From assembly GCA_964016875.1 (NCBI GenBank), contig OZ024735.1, positions 3,774,469 to 3,838,468 on the forward strand: a stretch of 64,000 nt of DNA, read 5' to 3'. Source of the stretch: Fallopia convolvulus. Lineage: Eukaryota; Streptophyta; Magnoliopsida; Caryophyllales; Polygonaceae. The notes under the pieces are model-generated. The model did not search any database. It saw only the letters and a program-made list of their open reading frames with translations, and was not told the origin of the DNA. Position 1 is the stretch's first letter; each line of letters opens with the position of its first letter. The position numbers were made by a program, and so were the translations under genes. Below are positions 33,546-45,938 of this stretch, one piece after another.

Positions 33546-34101
33546 ACATTTTGTTTAGTTTTTGTAGTTTTTCATTTCGATGTCTGCTTTTGTGTTTTTA
33601 GGTCATTGTGGAGGATTTTGGTCGTGAAGACGTTCTTGAGGCCTAAAAATTGATGAAATGGAGCTAGGAGTGCTCGAAATAGAGGGGACAATGGAGATTA
33701 GGATGCCCATTGAAGAGCTTGATTGTGCATTGTACGGAATAAGGAATGACTCAGAGCGTGACCTAGTGCTCAACTGAGCGGTAGACTGTATGTTGGGAAC
33801 AATTGGGTGCTCAACCCAGTGGTCGACCGAGCATTGGCCAATGCACTAAAAGGCAAGCTTTCTTGAACATCTCGGTTTTCGTGTTGCCTTATGTTATTTT
33901 ATTCCAAAAATACAATTTTATTTATGGATTAGAGTTGTGGGAGAATTAATATATCTCTTATTACTTTATTCTAGGGAGAACTTGGAGAGAATCCTAATTA
34001 GCTCTTTTTTGTAAAGGAGAGGTGGCACTCCCCGTTCCCTCGAGGGAGAATTTAATTAATAACAGAAAAAGGGCTAGGTAGTCATCAAGCGGGAATAACC
34101 C
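33546..34101 (+). mobile_element. Athila-type LTR fragment (family D), target of the chromovirus
   Basis: Layout follows LTR B: T-rich start (TTTGTTTAGTTTTTGTAG), a G/A-rich stretch with GAGCTAGGAGTGCTCG like GAGCTGAATTTGGAGTGCT in B, then a word cluster at 33745-33840 (GTGCTCAACTGAGCGGT, GTGCTCAACCCAGTGGT, CGACCGAGC). The left part lies before 10470, across the chromovirus insertion. It is cut at about 34101 where another LTR begins. Confidence 0.5.
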
Positions 34102-35530
34102 TGTAACAACCCCGATTTTTCTCAAGACGGCACACGCCATTGACCTCGGACTTATCTTCCAAAGCCATCCAAGGCTTGTCCGAACAATATATGCATTGAA
34201 ATAAGGGAAATTCCTTTTGGTAGACTCTAGTTTTGTACTTTTCCTCTTGATGTGAAAAAAAAAATCTTATTCCTTTTGGTGCCCTCTAGTTTTTGACAAA
34301 ATGTGTCACGTAAACTAAAGTCTCTCAAAAATTTCCATCCAATTTATGCTCATTTACGTTAAATTTTTTCAAAAATCCAACTTTTTTTTATTGTTTTCTA
34401 CATTCCACTGTTTTATCTTGACATTCTCCAAATCATTAAAACTCTTGAAGCAAAAATGGCATTATGCAATCAGTATTCCCATCATAAAACAACCAACTTG
34501 GAAGCAAAAGAAAAATTTGAATACAAAACAACAAAATTAGACCACAGAGATTTAATGCAACCCATTGATCACCTCGATTTTTATTCATCTCTCATACGCA
34601 CATTCAATTTCGCAAAACAAGATCAAGAATCGGATTCTAAGACAAAAAAATGGCAAAGATTCAACCCTAATTTTCCTAATTACCTGTGCACAGATATGTG
34701 AACCATAGACTCGAGATCGTGGCCGGAGTAGGAGTTTGTCGGAGAGTTATTGCTTGGAAGAGAGATGATTCTGAGGTCAAGGAGGATGCGAATGAACGCG
34801 TAATAAGAAGAGAGAATGCAAGGTTAAATTGAATTTTTTTAATTTTTTAACGGAAATGGGGATAAATTAGATGGAAAATAGATTTTGAGAGATTTAAGGT
34901 TACTTGACGGAATTTGTTAAAAACTAAAGGTCACCAAAAGGAATAAGATTTTTTTTGACACCAAGAGGAAAAGTCGAAAATTTGAGGGCACCGGTAAGTC
35001 GAGGAGACCTTTATTGAAAACAAAACATTCACTTTATTAAAGATTCTCCAAGTAATTAGGTGGAGGAGAATAACATTACAACATAAACACAATTCATAGC
35101 GAAAGACTTGTTAAAATTTAGGGATTACACATTTGAGTTATCACTTACGCCTAAACATAAACTAGGAAATTAAAGTCTTAAATTAAGTTCACTTAAATAA
35201 AAAGTTATCTTAACTTTATGAAATAGGCTTTCGGGAAGAGGGGTAGTCTTGTGCGTAAGCATAGCATTTCTGGTCGAACCCGCCCAACTTAACTAAGAAG
35301 AACCGAACCTGACAGACACATCTTTTTTCTTTTTGGGGAGGGTACTCTGAGCAGTGGGTACCTTGTAGGACCTCGACTCGCCTACTCGGGTCTTGTATGA
35401 ATATGCAGGTTGACTCAAAACTTCAACTGCAACTCTTCTCTTCACCAGCTTACTTCTTACAACCTGATAAAGATCATATGATGTGTCATATAGGAATAGT
35501 TGACACCAGCCGACCATGCAAGGGAAAGTA
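34102..35530. mobile_element. Probable LTR fragment interrupted by a long-TIR element
   Basis: It begins TGTAACAACCCCGA, a start typical of chromovirus LTRs read from their 3' end. After the 774-bp insertion at 34219-34992 the text continues GTAAGTCGAGGAG. The right limit is uncertain. No second LTR or coding region is found. Confidence 0.35.
34219..34992. mobile_element. Long-TIR non-autonomous element (MULE-like MITE)
   Basis: About 130 bp at each end are inverted repeats of one another (34219-34348 and 34862-34992), including CTTATTCCTTTTGGTG and CTTTTCCTCTTG blocks; a sub-repeat of the ATTCCTTTTGG block occurs within the TIR. TIRs this long suggest Mutator-like elements, but I cannot find the expected 9-bp target duplication. 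The interior (34350-34860) holds only short frames without a domain. Confidence 0.65.
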
Positions 35531-36962
35531 TTGGTCGGTTAGTCTTGTGACAAATTAAGCAAATGGAATTTTGTGAGAGGTTCTAGTGGTCATAACTAAT
35601 TATTACATTGAAAACAAATAAAAGTCGGTCAATGATTATAACATCACCGACCAAAATGCATATGTCATTTTGCATTCATATAATATTAGTACCATATATG
35701 CATATCATATTGGCATGACATATAGTGAATTTTTTAAAAATAATATTTATTTTTGAATTAATTTAATTATACTTTAAAAAGTTTTTAACTTAAAATTAAA
35801 TAATTATTATTTCAAGCTAAAGTTTGTAGTAAAAAAGATTTAAGGTTGAATAGTGGAATTTTGATAAAAGTTTTGCCGACTTCCTCTTATGCCAACTTTA
35901 GTATCTCTACAACTATAAAAGTTGTCCTTCTCAAGTAAAACAAATGCTCCACATTTGTGTATTGATTTTCATCAACATTAAAATACAATAAGTATTTAAA
36001 GATTTATTTGAAAGACGTTTTATACATATTTATAAATTGACTATTTATGTCCTTTTAAAAACTTGAGATTCTTCTTTTAGAAATAAAATAAAATAATAAC
36101 ACTATGTATGATATAAAAACATATGAAGACTTAATATAGTTTTTCTTTAAAAAACAAAAGATTACTGTTAACTATTAACTATTTCATAGGTAAGAGAACT
36201 ACATTAATTTGAATTTAAAAAAAATTATAAAAAATAAATCCGCAAAATTGGTGGTAGATTGAGGAAATAAGATCAAAAAAATACTTGAACTTCCAACCAA
36301 ATTTAGATGAAAAAGAAATTTATTATATTTTAAATTGCTATGTATGTACAATGTACACCCATTAAATAATCAAATAGTTTATTTACGTATGAGTTGCAAC
36401 ATTTTTTTAGTTGAATGATTAGTTATGGTATTTCATAATACATTTCAATAAACTCTAATTTAGTATACTTAATCATATGTTATAATTTCAAAAATCCTAG
36501 ACATTTGAAATAATAACAAATATAAAATATGACATTTGTCACATCCAACGGATGAGATTAACACTCTAGTTTTATAAATATATGTGAAGTTCAGGTTCTT
36601 CCTCATTAAGTTATGTGTGTGTGTGTGTGAGAGAGAGAGAGATAGAGGTGGGTTTGTTGTTTAGATTCCGATAAAAAGATTTCTTCTATCGGGTTTTAAT
36701 CTTGAAGTACAAGCGTTATTTGTTAAGTTTTAACTAGTTAATGGTTTATTTAGATTCTATTGATTTTTCTAGATCTGGATTAAGATAATATTTTTCTCCA
36801 GTCTCGACTTAAGCCGATGGAAAATTTAACAAATTACAATAAGATGAATATATTTTGAAAAATGTCTCATTAATATCATAAATTAATAATTATATAAATT
36901 TACATAGAGATAACTAACAACTTAGTGAAATATGGTTCTAGTGTTATTTGTTTTTCTTAAAA
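35531..36962. other. AT-rich stretch without a recognisable gene
   Basis: No coding motif on either strand. It holds A/T runs and a (GT)n(GA)n microsatellite at about 36614-36642. It ends at the A that flanks the Helitron terminus. Confidence 0.6.
36614..36642. repeat. (GT)n(GA)n microsatellite
   Basis: GTGTGTGTGTGTGTGA followed by GAGAGAGAGAGA. Confidence 0.95.
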
Positions 36963-36972
36963 CTAGGCAAAA

Positions 36973-36993
36973 TGGGCGTGCTTCGCACGCCCA
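36973..36993 (-). terminator. Helitron 3'-terminal hairpin
   Basis: TGGGCGTGC, loop TTC, GCACGCCCA: a 9-bp perfect stem in otherwise AT-rich DNA, six bases from CTAG (36963-36966). In Helitrons this hairpin is thought to signal the end of rolling-circle transfer. Confidence 0.85.
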
Positions 36994-37199
36994 AGATTTA
37001 CCAAAATTAATACATTACAATGGATTTAATTTTTCTTCAGGATTGAACAATGAACTGATTGCACCTAAAAAAAACCTCAAATTCAAAAAAAAAATACTAA
37101 AGAGACATCTTGGATTAAACGAAAGGGGGAAAATTACTTTTTGACAAGAAAGAGAGAAGTGGAAAACAGTACAAACATACGCTAAGCACGAGAGAGAGA

Positions 37200-39355
37200 G
37201 AGAAGAAGCATCCGAAATTCCGATCCCGTCTTCTTAGCGAGCGAAAGATTTTACAACCACAAACGAAGCTTAGAAGACATCAATACTCTAGCAATTCCCA
37301 ATCCATAAGATTCTCTTCATTTTGTAAGTGCAAATCTGTGTTTGGCGTGCCTCTCTTTTCTCCATGTAACTTCACAAATTTTACAGTTTCACATATATTT
37401 GTTCCAATTTGCAATTTGTGTTACCGAATGGGAAAAAGGGAATCTATCTATTGCATTTTAAATCCAGCTTGAGTAAATCTGGATGTGTCTTGGTTTGATT
37501 TTTAGTTCTAGCGAATTTCAGGTGAGGTTTGGCAGTGTAGCAAAAAGTTTGACCTTTGGGAAGATGGCGAGGATTAAGCCTCAGGCTTTGCTGCAACAAA
37601 GCAAGAAAAGAAGGCTCCTGGTCGCATCAGTCTCACAAAGATCGTCTTCTTCAGCTTAATTGGTTTACTTTCCCTTTATTGTGTGGTATCTACTTTCAAA
37701 TATCTGTCTTACAGGTGTGTCTGGTGTATTAGATTTTAGTGCTATTTTTCTGCCCTTGAATTTTTTATACTTGAGTAATTCAGATTCAATTTATGATATT
37801 TTTTTGCATCACTATTGTTTGCAACTTATGAATCAATTGGAAGAGGAAATGAATCAATATAGTATATCTCAGGAAAAGAAGTAATTTTGTGAAGATCTTA
37901 TACTAATTCAACATCTAGTTTGACACTATTCTTGCCTTTTATGTCTACTGTCGGGTCAGCTAATCAAGGAGATCAGGCATAATATACTGGGCGCAAGGTA
38001 AAAAAAAATTGTCTACCATTTGAATTTGTAGTTACTCAAATATACATATTGATAATATTATAGCATTATTAATATACTGTAATGTATTTTGTAATCTAGG
38101 GTCTTGGAAATCTGAAGGATCATGATGTCCCTAGATATGCAGTGAGTAATTGTTGTTTCATGAAATTTTTTCGGAGTATTGAATTCTCATATGTATGCTA
38201 TGATTTTCTTTCTTTTTGGGATTACAAGGTACACTCACGATACTTTCTCAATATGAGAGTCAACTTCTAAGAGATTGACCATCAAGTTTGAGTTCACAAA
38301 GCAGTATAAGTACAAGTAGATAATAGGAACATGTTTATGTCAGTTAGAACTTTAGATTTCCTATTGCATATTATTTAATGGTTCCCGAGGAATCAAGGTT
38401 TGATATAACTGCAAAGTAATGCATTTTCTATTAGGCATCTAGTTTTTGGTTTCTATAGTTATGCTTGGTGTGTTTTGCCACAAAGCAAGAATCAAATCTC
38501 TGTCGGTATTTACTCGTGCATCTTTCCTTTTGTGCCTAGATTTAGAAAACATCAAAAGGCATGATAACTGTGGAATTTCTCAAGGATAATTCCCCTGAAA
38601 GTGTGGATGAATTCATTAATCTATGGTGAGTACATAATACCTCAAGTTTGAGAACTTTGGTTTGTCTCTATTCTAAATGATACTTTTTTAGTATGTTAGT
38701 GACATAGTGATAGTTTATCTGCTTAGTTGTTGAGGTGATTCTCAACTGCAATGATCTTCTACTTAGAATCAATGTTGTTTGTCTTTCAAGCCAATGGGAG
38801 ATCAAATGATGACTAATTTGTTCCTGAATACAAGATGCATGTTATGAATACAACATGCCTGTTCTATAACTGTGATCACATTAAATGATAGCAATTTTTT
38901 TGTTAAAGTTTCATACATCATGATAAATAAAATTTATATGTACGGTTTATCTTGTTATAACTTTTGTTTGCATTGAAAATGGGAATTTCAAGGGTATGCA
39001 ATTCCAACGTGTAATAAAGGATTTCATCATACAAGCAGGGGATGTCCATAGCCTTGGAGTTGCTGAGGAATGGATTTCCAGAGGGAAGCAGCACAATGGA
39101 CGAACTTGACAGGAGGCTAGCTTACTTGTCTTACTTTTCATTCAATGCAGTAATGTTTTATCCTTTAATTTGTCACTTTGAAACAAAGTTATGCTTTCTT
39201 GCAGTATGAACCATGAGGCTTTTATGCTTGGGACCTCCAAGAGAAAGCCTAATAAAAAAGGATTGAGCTTTAACATAACCACAACACCTATTCCAGATCT
39301 GAATGAAAAACTCAATGTGTTTGGACAATTGTTAAAGAAGTCTGAAGTTGTTCAG
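37200..39355 (+). pseudogene. CYP21-4-like peptidyl-prolyl cis-trans isomerase, intron-containing fragment
   Basis: Host gene of the plant cyclophilin-like CYP21-4 type, recognised from MARIKPQALLQQSKK at ATG 37564, followed (after a one-base loss near 37609) by a hydrophobic anchor region. Further exons match the family: 38100-38141 (DVPRYA), 38540-38625 (KGMITVEFLKDNSPESVDEF), about 38976-39119 (GMQFQRVIKDFIIQAGD, AEEWISRGKQ) and 39205-39355 (MNHEAFMLGTSK, TTTPIPDLNEKLNVFGQL). Splice sites GTGAGT, GTGAGT and GTATGG, and acceptors TCTAG, CCTAG and GCAG, are mostly kept. A 5' UTR intron (about 37324-37521) is also present. Breaks: the frameshift, a stop in the third exon and another near 39110. 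The last exon (EIEEVDTDEH region in the family) is missing. Since introns and the 5' UTR are present it was copied as DNA, not from mRNA. Confidence 0.85.
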
Positions 39356-41500
39356 GTATGGGAAATTTTAATTTGTATATAAGACTATTTTTTGCTTATG
39401 TGAATTATATCTGAAATCACCAGAAAATGACTTTCATTTCATGTGGCTGGTTTTTCTATGTTGTCTAGGTTCATACAGACAGTAGTCAAATTTATTGTCT
39501 ATTTGTGGTTTAGATATCTTTTCTTAATTACGGGTCATGGCATCTTAATTAGCAGTGATGCAAGTGTGAAATTTCTGCTTTATTGAGGCTAGAATCTCAG
39601 CTAATTCATACTTCTATTTTTTTGCAACAAAGATGTTCAAGTAAATTGCCGCATCTTTGTTGATAATGAAGATAATGATGGTTGTTTGGTTAAATAATGG
39701 AACTCATCTCCATCTGCCTCCCTTTTCCAAATTGCAAATTACCACCTCTCCCCTTGTTGATAATGATGATAATGATGGTTGTTTGGCTAAATAATGGAAC
39801 CCATCTCCATCTGCCTCCCTTTTCCAAATTGCAAATTACCACCTCTCCCCTCAAATTTCCACTAAAAATAAGTCTTTGTTCCTCTTTTTTTCCTTTTACC
39901 ACCCAAAGATCCACACCTAATCTACCATTATAGACGTACACAATTATTGTTTGTCATGAAAAGTTTAAGAATTGCTTTTTTTTATAATATTGTTTAATGA
40001 AGGCCCCTTTGTCAAGCAAGTTTATGGTTAGCATTTTGTAAACTTCAGTTTGCTTGATTTCTTTTTGTAGTGTGGGGATAAAATAGTTATGTTATAATCA
40101 AATGAATATCTATAAGAAAATACTAAAACCAGAAAAACTGTGCACCACAAGTTAAATGCAACATATCAGAAGCTTGTTCTGCATCACACAATTATGATTA
40201 TAATATTTGTACTTAATAAGCCTTTTTTGTGGACAGTGAGCAGCAGTGCATTAGAAATCAGATATATGCAGCTGAAAAAGGATTGCCTATTCTAAAAAAA
40301 TGTGTTGCTTCCCAAAACAAAAGGTTTATTTGCCTACATGTCTGATTTAAGGAATTCTATTGATGCAGGTTCTTTTCCTCATTCTATCTATATTACCTTT
40401 GCACATACATAATCTCTCTTATATTTCAAAGTATATTTCCATCTCCGTACATCTTATTAACAGGGATTATCTTGAAATAAACAAATCTAATACATAAATT
40501 CTTGCATCTTGGGATAGGATAATAACACATCAATCCCATTTCTGTGGTTATTTGTACTGATAGTATGTACATGGAGATATGTCTATTCTTTTCTAAAAAA
40601 TCTTTTTATGTTGCTGCTGCTGAGGTCAGGGGTTCTTAGAGCATCACTAACTTAGGGTTCGAGGTCGTACCGGAATGACTTCGATCAACTCTGGTCATTT
40701 CCATCTCGAATCTGGAGGTTAGGCTTTCAATTCATCCTTTGAAGAGAACTACTGCGTATTTTGGATAGTATCTAATTGCTAGATATTATTCAGCTGAAAA
40801 GATCAATCCTTACAGGAAGTTCCAAGTTCATCTCATTCGAAGGTTTCATGTGGGGCTTCTCTATGTTCTGGTAAATCCTATACAACACCTTAGTTGGAGA
40901 CTTCCAAAAGATCAATAACTTGGTTATTTGTTCATGTGAGAATCATCAATAATCAAGTATATGACAATCCGAGATTGAAGAAAAAAAGTAATCGGAAAAT
41001 AAGAAACGAATTAACACCTTAAAAAAAATAAACAAACAAACAAATGATCATAAACAAAGTTGAAGTAAGATCCATAAACAAAAAGCAAATACAAACGTAA
41101 ACGAACAATAATATACAACAAATAGCATTCAGAAGTCTGAATGAGAGAAATAATTATACCTGATAGTCATCTCCACTACAAACTCGACCCCCTCGTATTC
41201 ACCTGCTCCTAAGTCGTCCACCACCAATCATCTCTCTCCAAACGCTCCCATCTCCTTCAGTTCTCCTATCTCTCTCCACCACATATGGAAATCCATAGGC
41301 TATATAACCAGGAGAAGCCAATCAAATAAAACAGTGGAAGTGTAGTACGGATGAGAAAGACAGAGAGAAGAAGAAGACGAACTAAAGAGGCGGCTTAAAT
41401 TTGGCGGTGGGAGTGCACAATTGCGATTTTGTGAAATCGGCTCTCTCTCCCCCCTAAATTAGAGAGGCAGTTTCCTTTCCACATTTGTTAGACTTTTTTT
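39356..41500. other. Helitron interior downstream of the isomerase fragment
   Basis: Contains the 97-bp duplication given separately. 40240-40360 reads SEQQCIRNQIYAAEKGLPIL on the plus strand and could be one captured exon of a gene I do not recognise. 41150-41460 is C/T-rich on the plus strand and resembles a 5' UTR and promoter region read leftward. Otherwise AT-rich without coding signal. Confidence 0.4.
39661..39853. repeat. 97-bp tandem duplication
   Basis: Copies at 39661-39757 and 39758-39853 share TGATAATG...GATGGTTGTTTGG and the following ATGGAAC...CATCTCCATCTGCC, with only a few differences. Confidence 0.9.
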
Positions 41501-42410
41501 AACATTATGAGTGCTTTTTTTTTCTTAAGATTTGCACTGGAGAAACCAAATTTAAATTTTTCTATCCTCCCTCCCTTATCTGATGTGCACATGGGTTTTA
41601 AAAAAAATTATTAGTTGTTTCCTTCCAGTACGCACAATCGCACGTAGCCGATTTTGTTGAATTTGTAGATAATGTAATAAATGACAAATCATTGTTACCA
41701 ATTAACAAGACACTAAAGTAACAAAGTGAATCAAAGGTGGTGTGGTGTTGGCATAACATGGAGATTTCTTGGAATTGTAGTAGCTTACAAAACCAAATGT
41801 AATGAAGGTGGTGTTTATGACTAAATCGAAGCAAGGGTAATGAGATAAGTTATTACTTTAGATAAGTCAACATTGATGGCTTGAATTTTCAACAATGGCA
41901 ACTTCATTAATTTGCCACTTCACACATAAGTTTATATATGTGTATATATTTTTATAGTTGTACATGACCATATATATAAACCAATTACAAAAATGTACTT
42001 GCAAACTTACATGTATATTTATCATGATCATTATATTTATATGGATAAATACCGATCGCTTAATAAATCTTATTCCTTTTTTTTAATTTAATAATCCTTA
42101 CGATATCATGCCAAGTATACTCTTATATATTCGGGTTGTGATTTGAGCATTTAGGCGGATTATATATCATGCCTAAAATCTTATTAATTAGGAAGCGGAA
42201 TAAAATAAATTGTAACGACTTAATAATTATTATAATATACTGAAATTGAAGGTGGAAATATTACTTTTTATTAAATGTAAAATTAAAATAAGAACACAAA
42301 TAGATAAAATCATTAGGTAATAAACCAATTTTATCATACCAAAAATCTATACAAAAATTATCCAAAATTGGCACCACTCGTAAATCTTTCCCCTTTCCTA
42401 CCGACATTGA

Positions 42411-42567
42411 AATTCCTCTTGTTAATCATTGTTGAATAAGCTCGAAAATTCAACTTCGATGCTCAATGAAAAAATTGATGGACTGCATAAATCAAAAGTC
42501 AAATCGGATTAAAATCATTAAACCATAAGCATATATCCATTGAAATTCCTCTTGTTTATCATTTCTG
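42411..42567. repeat. Inverted repeat arm, partner 46942-47088
   Basis: About 150 bp match in reverse orientation at high identity: CATTGAGCATCGAAGTTGAA and AAACAAGAGGAATTTCAATGG on the plus strand at 47040 and 46949 are the inverses of the text here. The spacer is about 4.4 kb. Confidence 0.9.
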
Positions 42568-42801
42568 ACAGTTTTTTATCCAATCTTTGCTTCACAAGGA
42601 CGTTTACCAAGAAATTATAAAAAAGAGTATATGTAAAATCAAGAAATTCCTCTTGGTAATCATCTTTGACAGATTTTTGTCCAAGCTTCAAGCTTTTTTT
42701 CACAAGGGCCTGCAAAAAAGAGTAGATATAAAATCAAGTAAGCAAAAATTATTTGATTTCTCATAAATAAAGACATATGTTATCTATCATAATATACGTA
42801 C

Positions 42802-42839
42802 CTTGAAAGTCAAATACTTAAATCAATGTACATCAACAG
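42802..42839 (-). other. 38-nt micro-exon-like unit, copy 1
   Basis: On the minus strand it is bounded by ATCTAG and GTACGT. Its duplicate at 43919-43956 has the same length, the same splice-like borders and the shared ends CTGTTGATGTAC and CTTTCAAG. Coding phase unknown; no protein family recognised. Confidence 0.45.
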
Positions 42840-43429
42840 CTAGATATCACAAAAGAAAGAAGTCAACAAAAGAAGCCATCAACAATTATTAGAAAATTCA
42901 ACAATCATTGCGAAATAATATGGCGACTCAATTTGTCATTTTATACTGCATAAATGTATTGTTGTCTTTGTTTATGCTTCTGCAATCTTTTTGTTTTGGC
43001 CTATTGCTAAATAAAAAAACAAGTTCCAAAGAAAATAAATGCCAATCAATTTTTAAAGCCCTTTAGTTAACGACTCCCTATAGAATTCTGAATACGTAAT
43101 TATGCTAAGGGAAATATCTAAGTCATTTATTTGGATTTTTTTCCATTGAATCATTGACCATATTAAAAATTACAAACTCAGAGTGGAAATTTACGTAACC
43201 CTAAAATCATACCAACTTCTATACAAAGATCATCCAAAGTTAGTAGCAATTGCATAATTGTGAATTTCTTCCTTACATTAAAATACATATTTTTTTATCA
43301 TTGATGTATAAACTCAAAAAATCAAATTCGGTGCACAATGAAGAGTTTTGACGGACTAAATATAATTCAAAAGTCAAACCAAACTAAAGTCATTAAGCCA
43401 TAAGAACAAATCGAGCGCGGGTTTTTGTC

Positions 43430-43975
43430 GGTAATATTATTTTTTATTAAATATAAAATTAAAAAAGAACATAAATAGATAAATTATTAGGTAATAAACC
43501 AATTTCACAAGACCCTAGAATCATACCAAAAATCTATACAAAAATTATCCAAAATTGGCATCACTTGTAAATCTTGCCTCTTGCCTACCGCCATTGAAAT
43601 TCCTCTTGTTAATCATTGTTGAATAAGCTCAAATAGTCAAAGTCGATGTTGAATGAAGAAATTGACAAACTGCATAATTCAAAAGTCAAATTAGATTAAA
43701 ATTATTAACCCATATGCATATATTCTTATGTTAAACCATATGCATATATTCATCGAAATTCCTCTTGTTAATCATTTTTGACAAATTTTTGTACAATCTT
43801 TTCTTCACAAGGGCGCTTACCAAGAACCTATAAGAAAGAGTATATATAAAATCAAGTAAGCAAAAATTATCAATTTCTCATAGATAAAGACCTATATTAT
43901 CTATCATAATATGCGTACCTTGAAAGTCGAATACCCAAAGCAGCGTACATCAACAGCTAGATGTCACAAAGCACA
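43430..43975. repeat. Direct duplication, copy 2 (partner 42240-42860)
   Basis: See copy 1. It diverges by scattered substitutions and small indels and includes the second 38-nt unit at 43919-43956. Confidence 0.85.
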
Positions 43976-44427
43976 AACAAAAGAAAACAATAATATTACC
44001 ACATCAACGTACATCTCAACAGGTATAAATCACAAACATAATAAAAACACTTACATGTTAGGACATGTAATTAAAAGCATAAATATTAAAAGTTGAATAC
44101 TTCGCGATGAAAATGGGCGTATAGACACCTACATATTACAAAACTAAATTGTCATCAGTCAACATCAAAATACAAGGATGTATAATAATATAAAATCAAA
44201 ATGAATGAACCAAAAAAAATTATCATAAGCCAACAACAAAATCAAAGAAACTCAATATACAAAATAAAATGAAATGCAATGAATGAGCAATTATGAGAAG
44301 CATGCAAGGTCTTAAATACTAAAATATGAAAGATACGTCAACATTTATTGTGCTGTGAAATATTTGAGAGAGAAGCTTGAGAAAGCTGAACTGATTTCGT
44401 TGATTCTTTACAATAAATTGTAAAACC

Positions 44428-44435
44428 TATTTATA
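44428..44435 (-). promoter_or_regulatory. TATA box, minus strand, inside the Helitron
   Basis: CTATAAATAGG on the minus strand, with a C/T-rich leader (CTTTCTCAAGCTTCTCTCTC) about 70 bp downstream. It would drive transcription leftward through the 38-nt unit at 43919. Upstream sequence (44580-44790) shares GCAATCATTGAGT and AATAAATGCAATC repeats with 48080-48120. Confidence 0.5.
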
Positions 44436-45612
44436 GTCAAAGCTTGGCTTGCATGACAAGTTCAGTCGTATAAAGCTGAGAGAAATTGAAGGCAGTAATT
44501 GGCTTAATGATTGTCAGCAGCCTAATAAAACAAAAGTGCCTAATAAAACAAAATTGTGTAAAGGCGTGTACAAAATGCACTGTATCATTCTTTTACACAT
44601 TTTAAATACAATCATTGAGTAATAAATGCAATCATTGAGTGCTATGGAAGACAACAAAGGAAGCCAAATCAAAGAGGTGCAGAAAAGTCAGCCGCCGCAA
44701 AATTTCCACTACATCATTCCTGTACACATTTTGAAAAACATTCATTGCAATCATTGAGTAATAAATGCAATCAATAAGTGAGTTAATGGGCCGCAGTTTT
44801 AAACACACAAGATCAACAAAGTGATGGCTATCATTCTCCAACGGCCTAACAAGACAAAAAAAACAACAAAGTCAAGGGCTCTTAAAAAATGGGCGATAAT
44901 GATTACATGTAATCAATTTCCTCATGATTAATCTAATTAGTACTAACATGGAGCAAAACCGAATACATCATCTTCGAGATTTTAATAGGCAGCATTAAAT
45001 TACCGAGATCGAAACGATAAAGTATAATAAACAATTGTCAACTATTGTAATGACAGTAACAAGGGCAGAAAAATTATTGAGTAAAATTATGTCGTATAAT
45101 ACATCATAATAACATCAGTTATCAGATAACGCTCCTACACATTTAAATATATCTTGGCATAATATATATTACTTTAGTTTGAAAAGTCAAAATAAATTGC
45201 CATGGTTGCACATATCATGACATCATGATTTTATGTAGTAGATAACTGACACACACATACTTAAGTTTGACGTAATGCAAAATATCTAGCAATTTAGTTT
45301 TAAAAATCAAGTGAAATAGATATCAATTATAATATTAGCGCAAAATTTTTTATACCCAATATCTATCCTGTTGGAGTAAATGAAACGAAAAACATATAAA
45401 TATAAAATTACCAATAAATAACACAAATACATGCATGACAATATATGTATAGTAGAAAATTGACACCAAAATTTATGTAAAACAATAACAGTAGACTATT
45501 AGGTTAACAAACAAATAGAACACATAGAATGAAATACAAATATCCCAATACATATATTAACACACTGACAAAATTAGTTATGCAACAGCATACACAAGAA
45601 ACAAATTTATAC

Positions 45613-45938
45613 CTTTAACTATGTGTGTACGAACCTTCGCACAACCTGCATATAAACAAAAGCAATGAGTGTTAATAAACCACAAACATTGACAAAAATG
45701 ACAATATGTAATGAAACACTGAAATAATATATTACTCAGCAGCACAAAAAAGGAACAAAGTCATACCTTCAAATCCGATCTGTATGAAAAAAGAGCTTTG
45801 CACAAACTATATATAAACAAGAGTAATGAGGGTGAGTGAACGAAAAATTAATAGAATGCATAAACATTGACCAAAACAGAAGAGTATTAGTTTGATACCT
45901 TCAAATTCAATATGTAAGAGATAATATATTTGCACAAA
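45613..45938 (-). repeat. Three tandem micro-exon-like units
   Basis: Units at 45613-45645 (33 nt), 45767-45806 (40 nt) and 45899-45938 (40 nt) each lie, on the minus strand, between AG and GTATRA. They share TTTGTGCAAA or GTTGTGCGAA at the start and AAG at the end. The intervening DNA is repeated too (ATATAAACAARAGYAATGAG), giving a 130-155 bp period. Confidence 0.6.

Larger units (their letters stand above)
42240..42860. repeat. Direct duplication, copy 1 (partner 43430-43975)
   Basis: Both copies contain, in order, an AAACCAATTT block, ATCCAAAATTGGCA, GAAATTCCTCTTGTTAATC, CATAATTC/CATAAATC-AAAAGTCAAAT, and a 38-nt exon-like piece ending CATCAACAG. A third, more diverged copy of the first half lies at 43190-43400. 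This indicates segment duplication within the Helitron. Confidence 0.85.

Noticed and set aside
34102..34218. Solo LTR of a chromovirus
   Set aside because: Only a TG start is supported; no matching end, duplication or second copy.
35293..35517. 74-codon minus-strand ORF
   Set aside because: No domain, no homologous frame nearby, and ends in a Lys run; not supported as a gene.
37564..39382. Possible functional cyclophilin-like gene
   Set aside because: A one-base loss in exon 1, in-frame stops and a missing last exon make it a pseudogene; its position within Helitron ends fits capture.
42240..43975. CRISPR-like or satellite array
   Set aside because: Repeats are long, few and diverged, with no regular short spacers; segmental duplication explains them.
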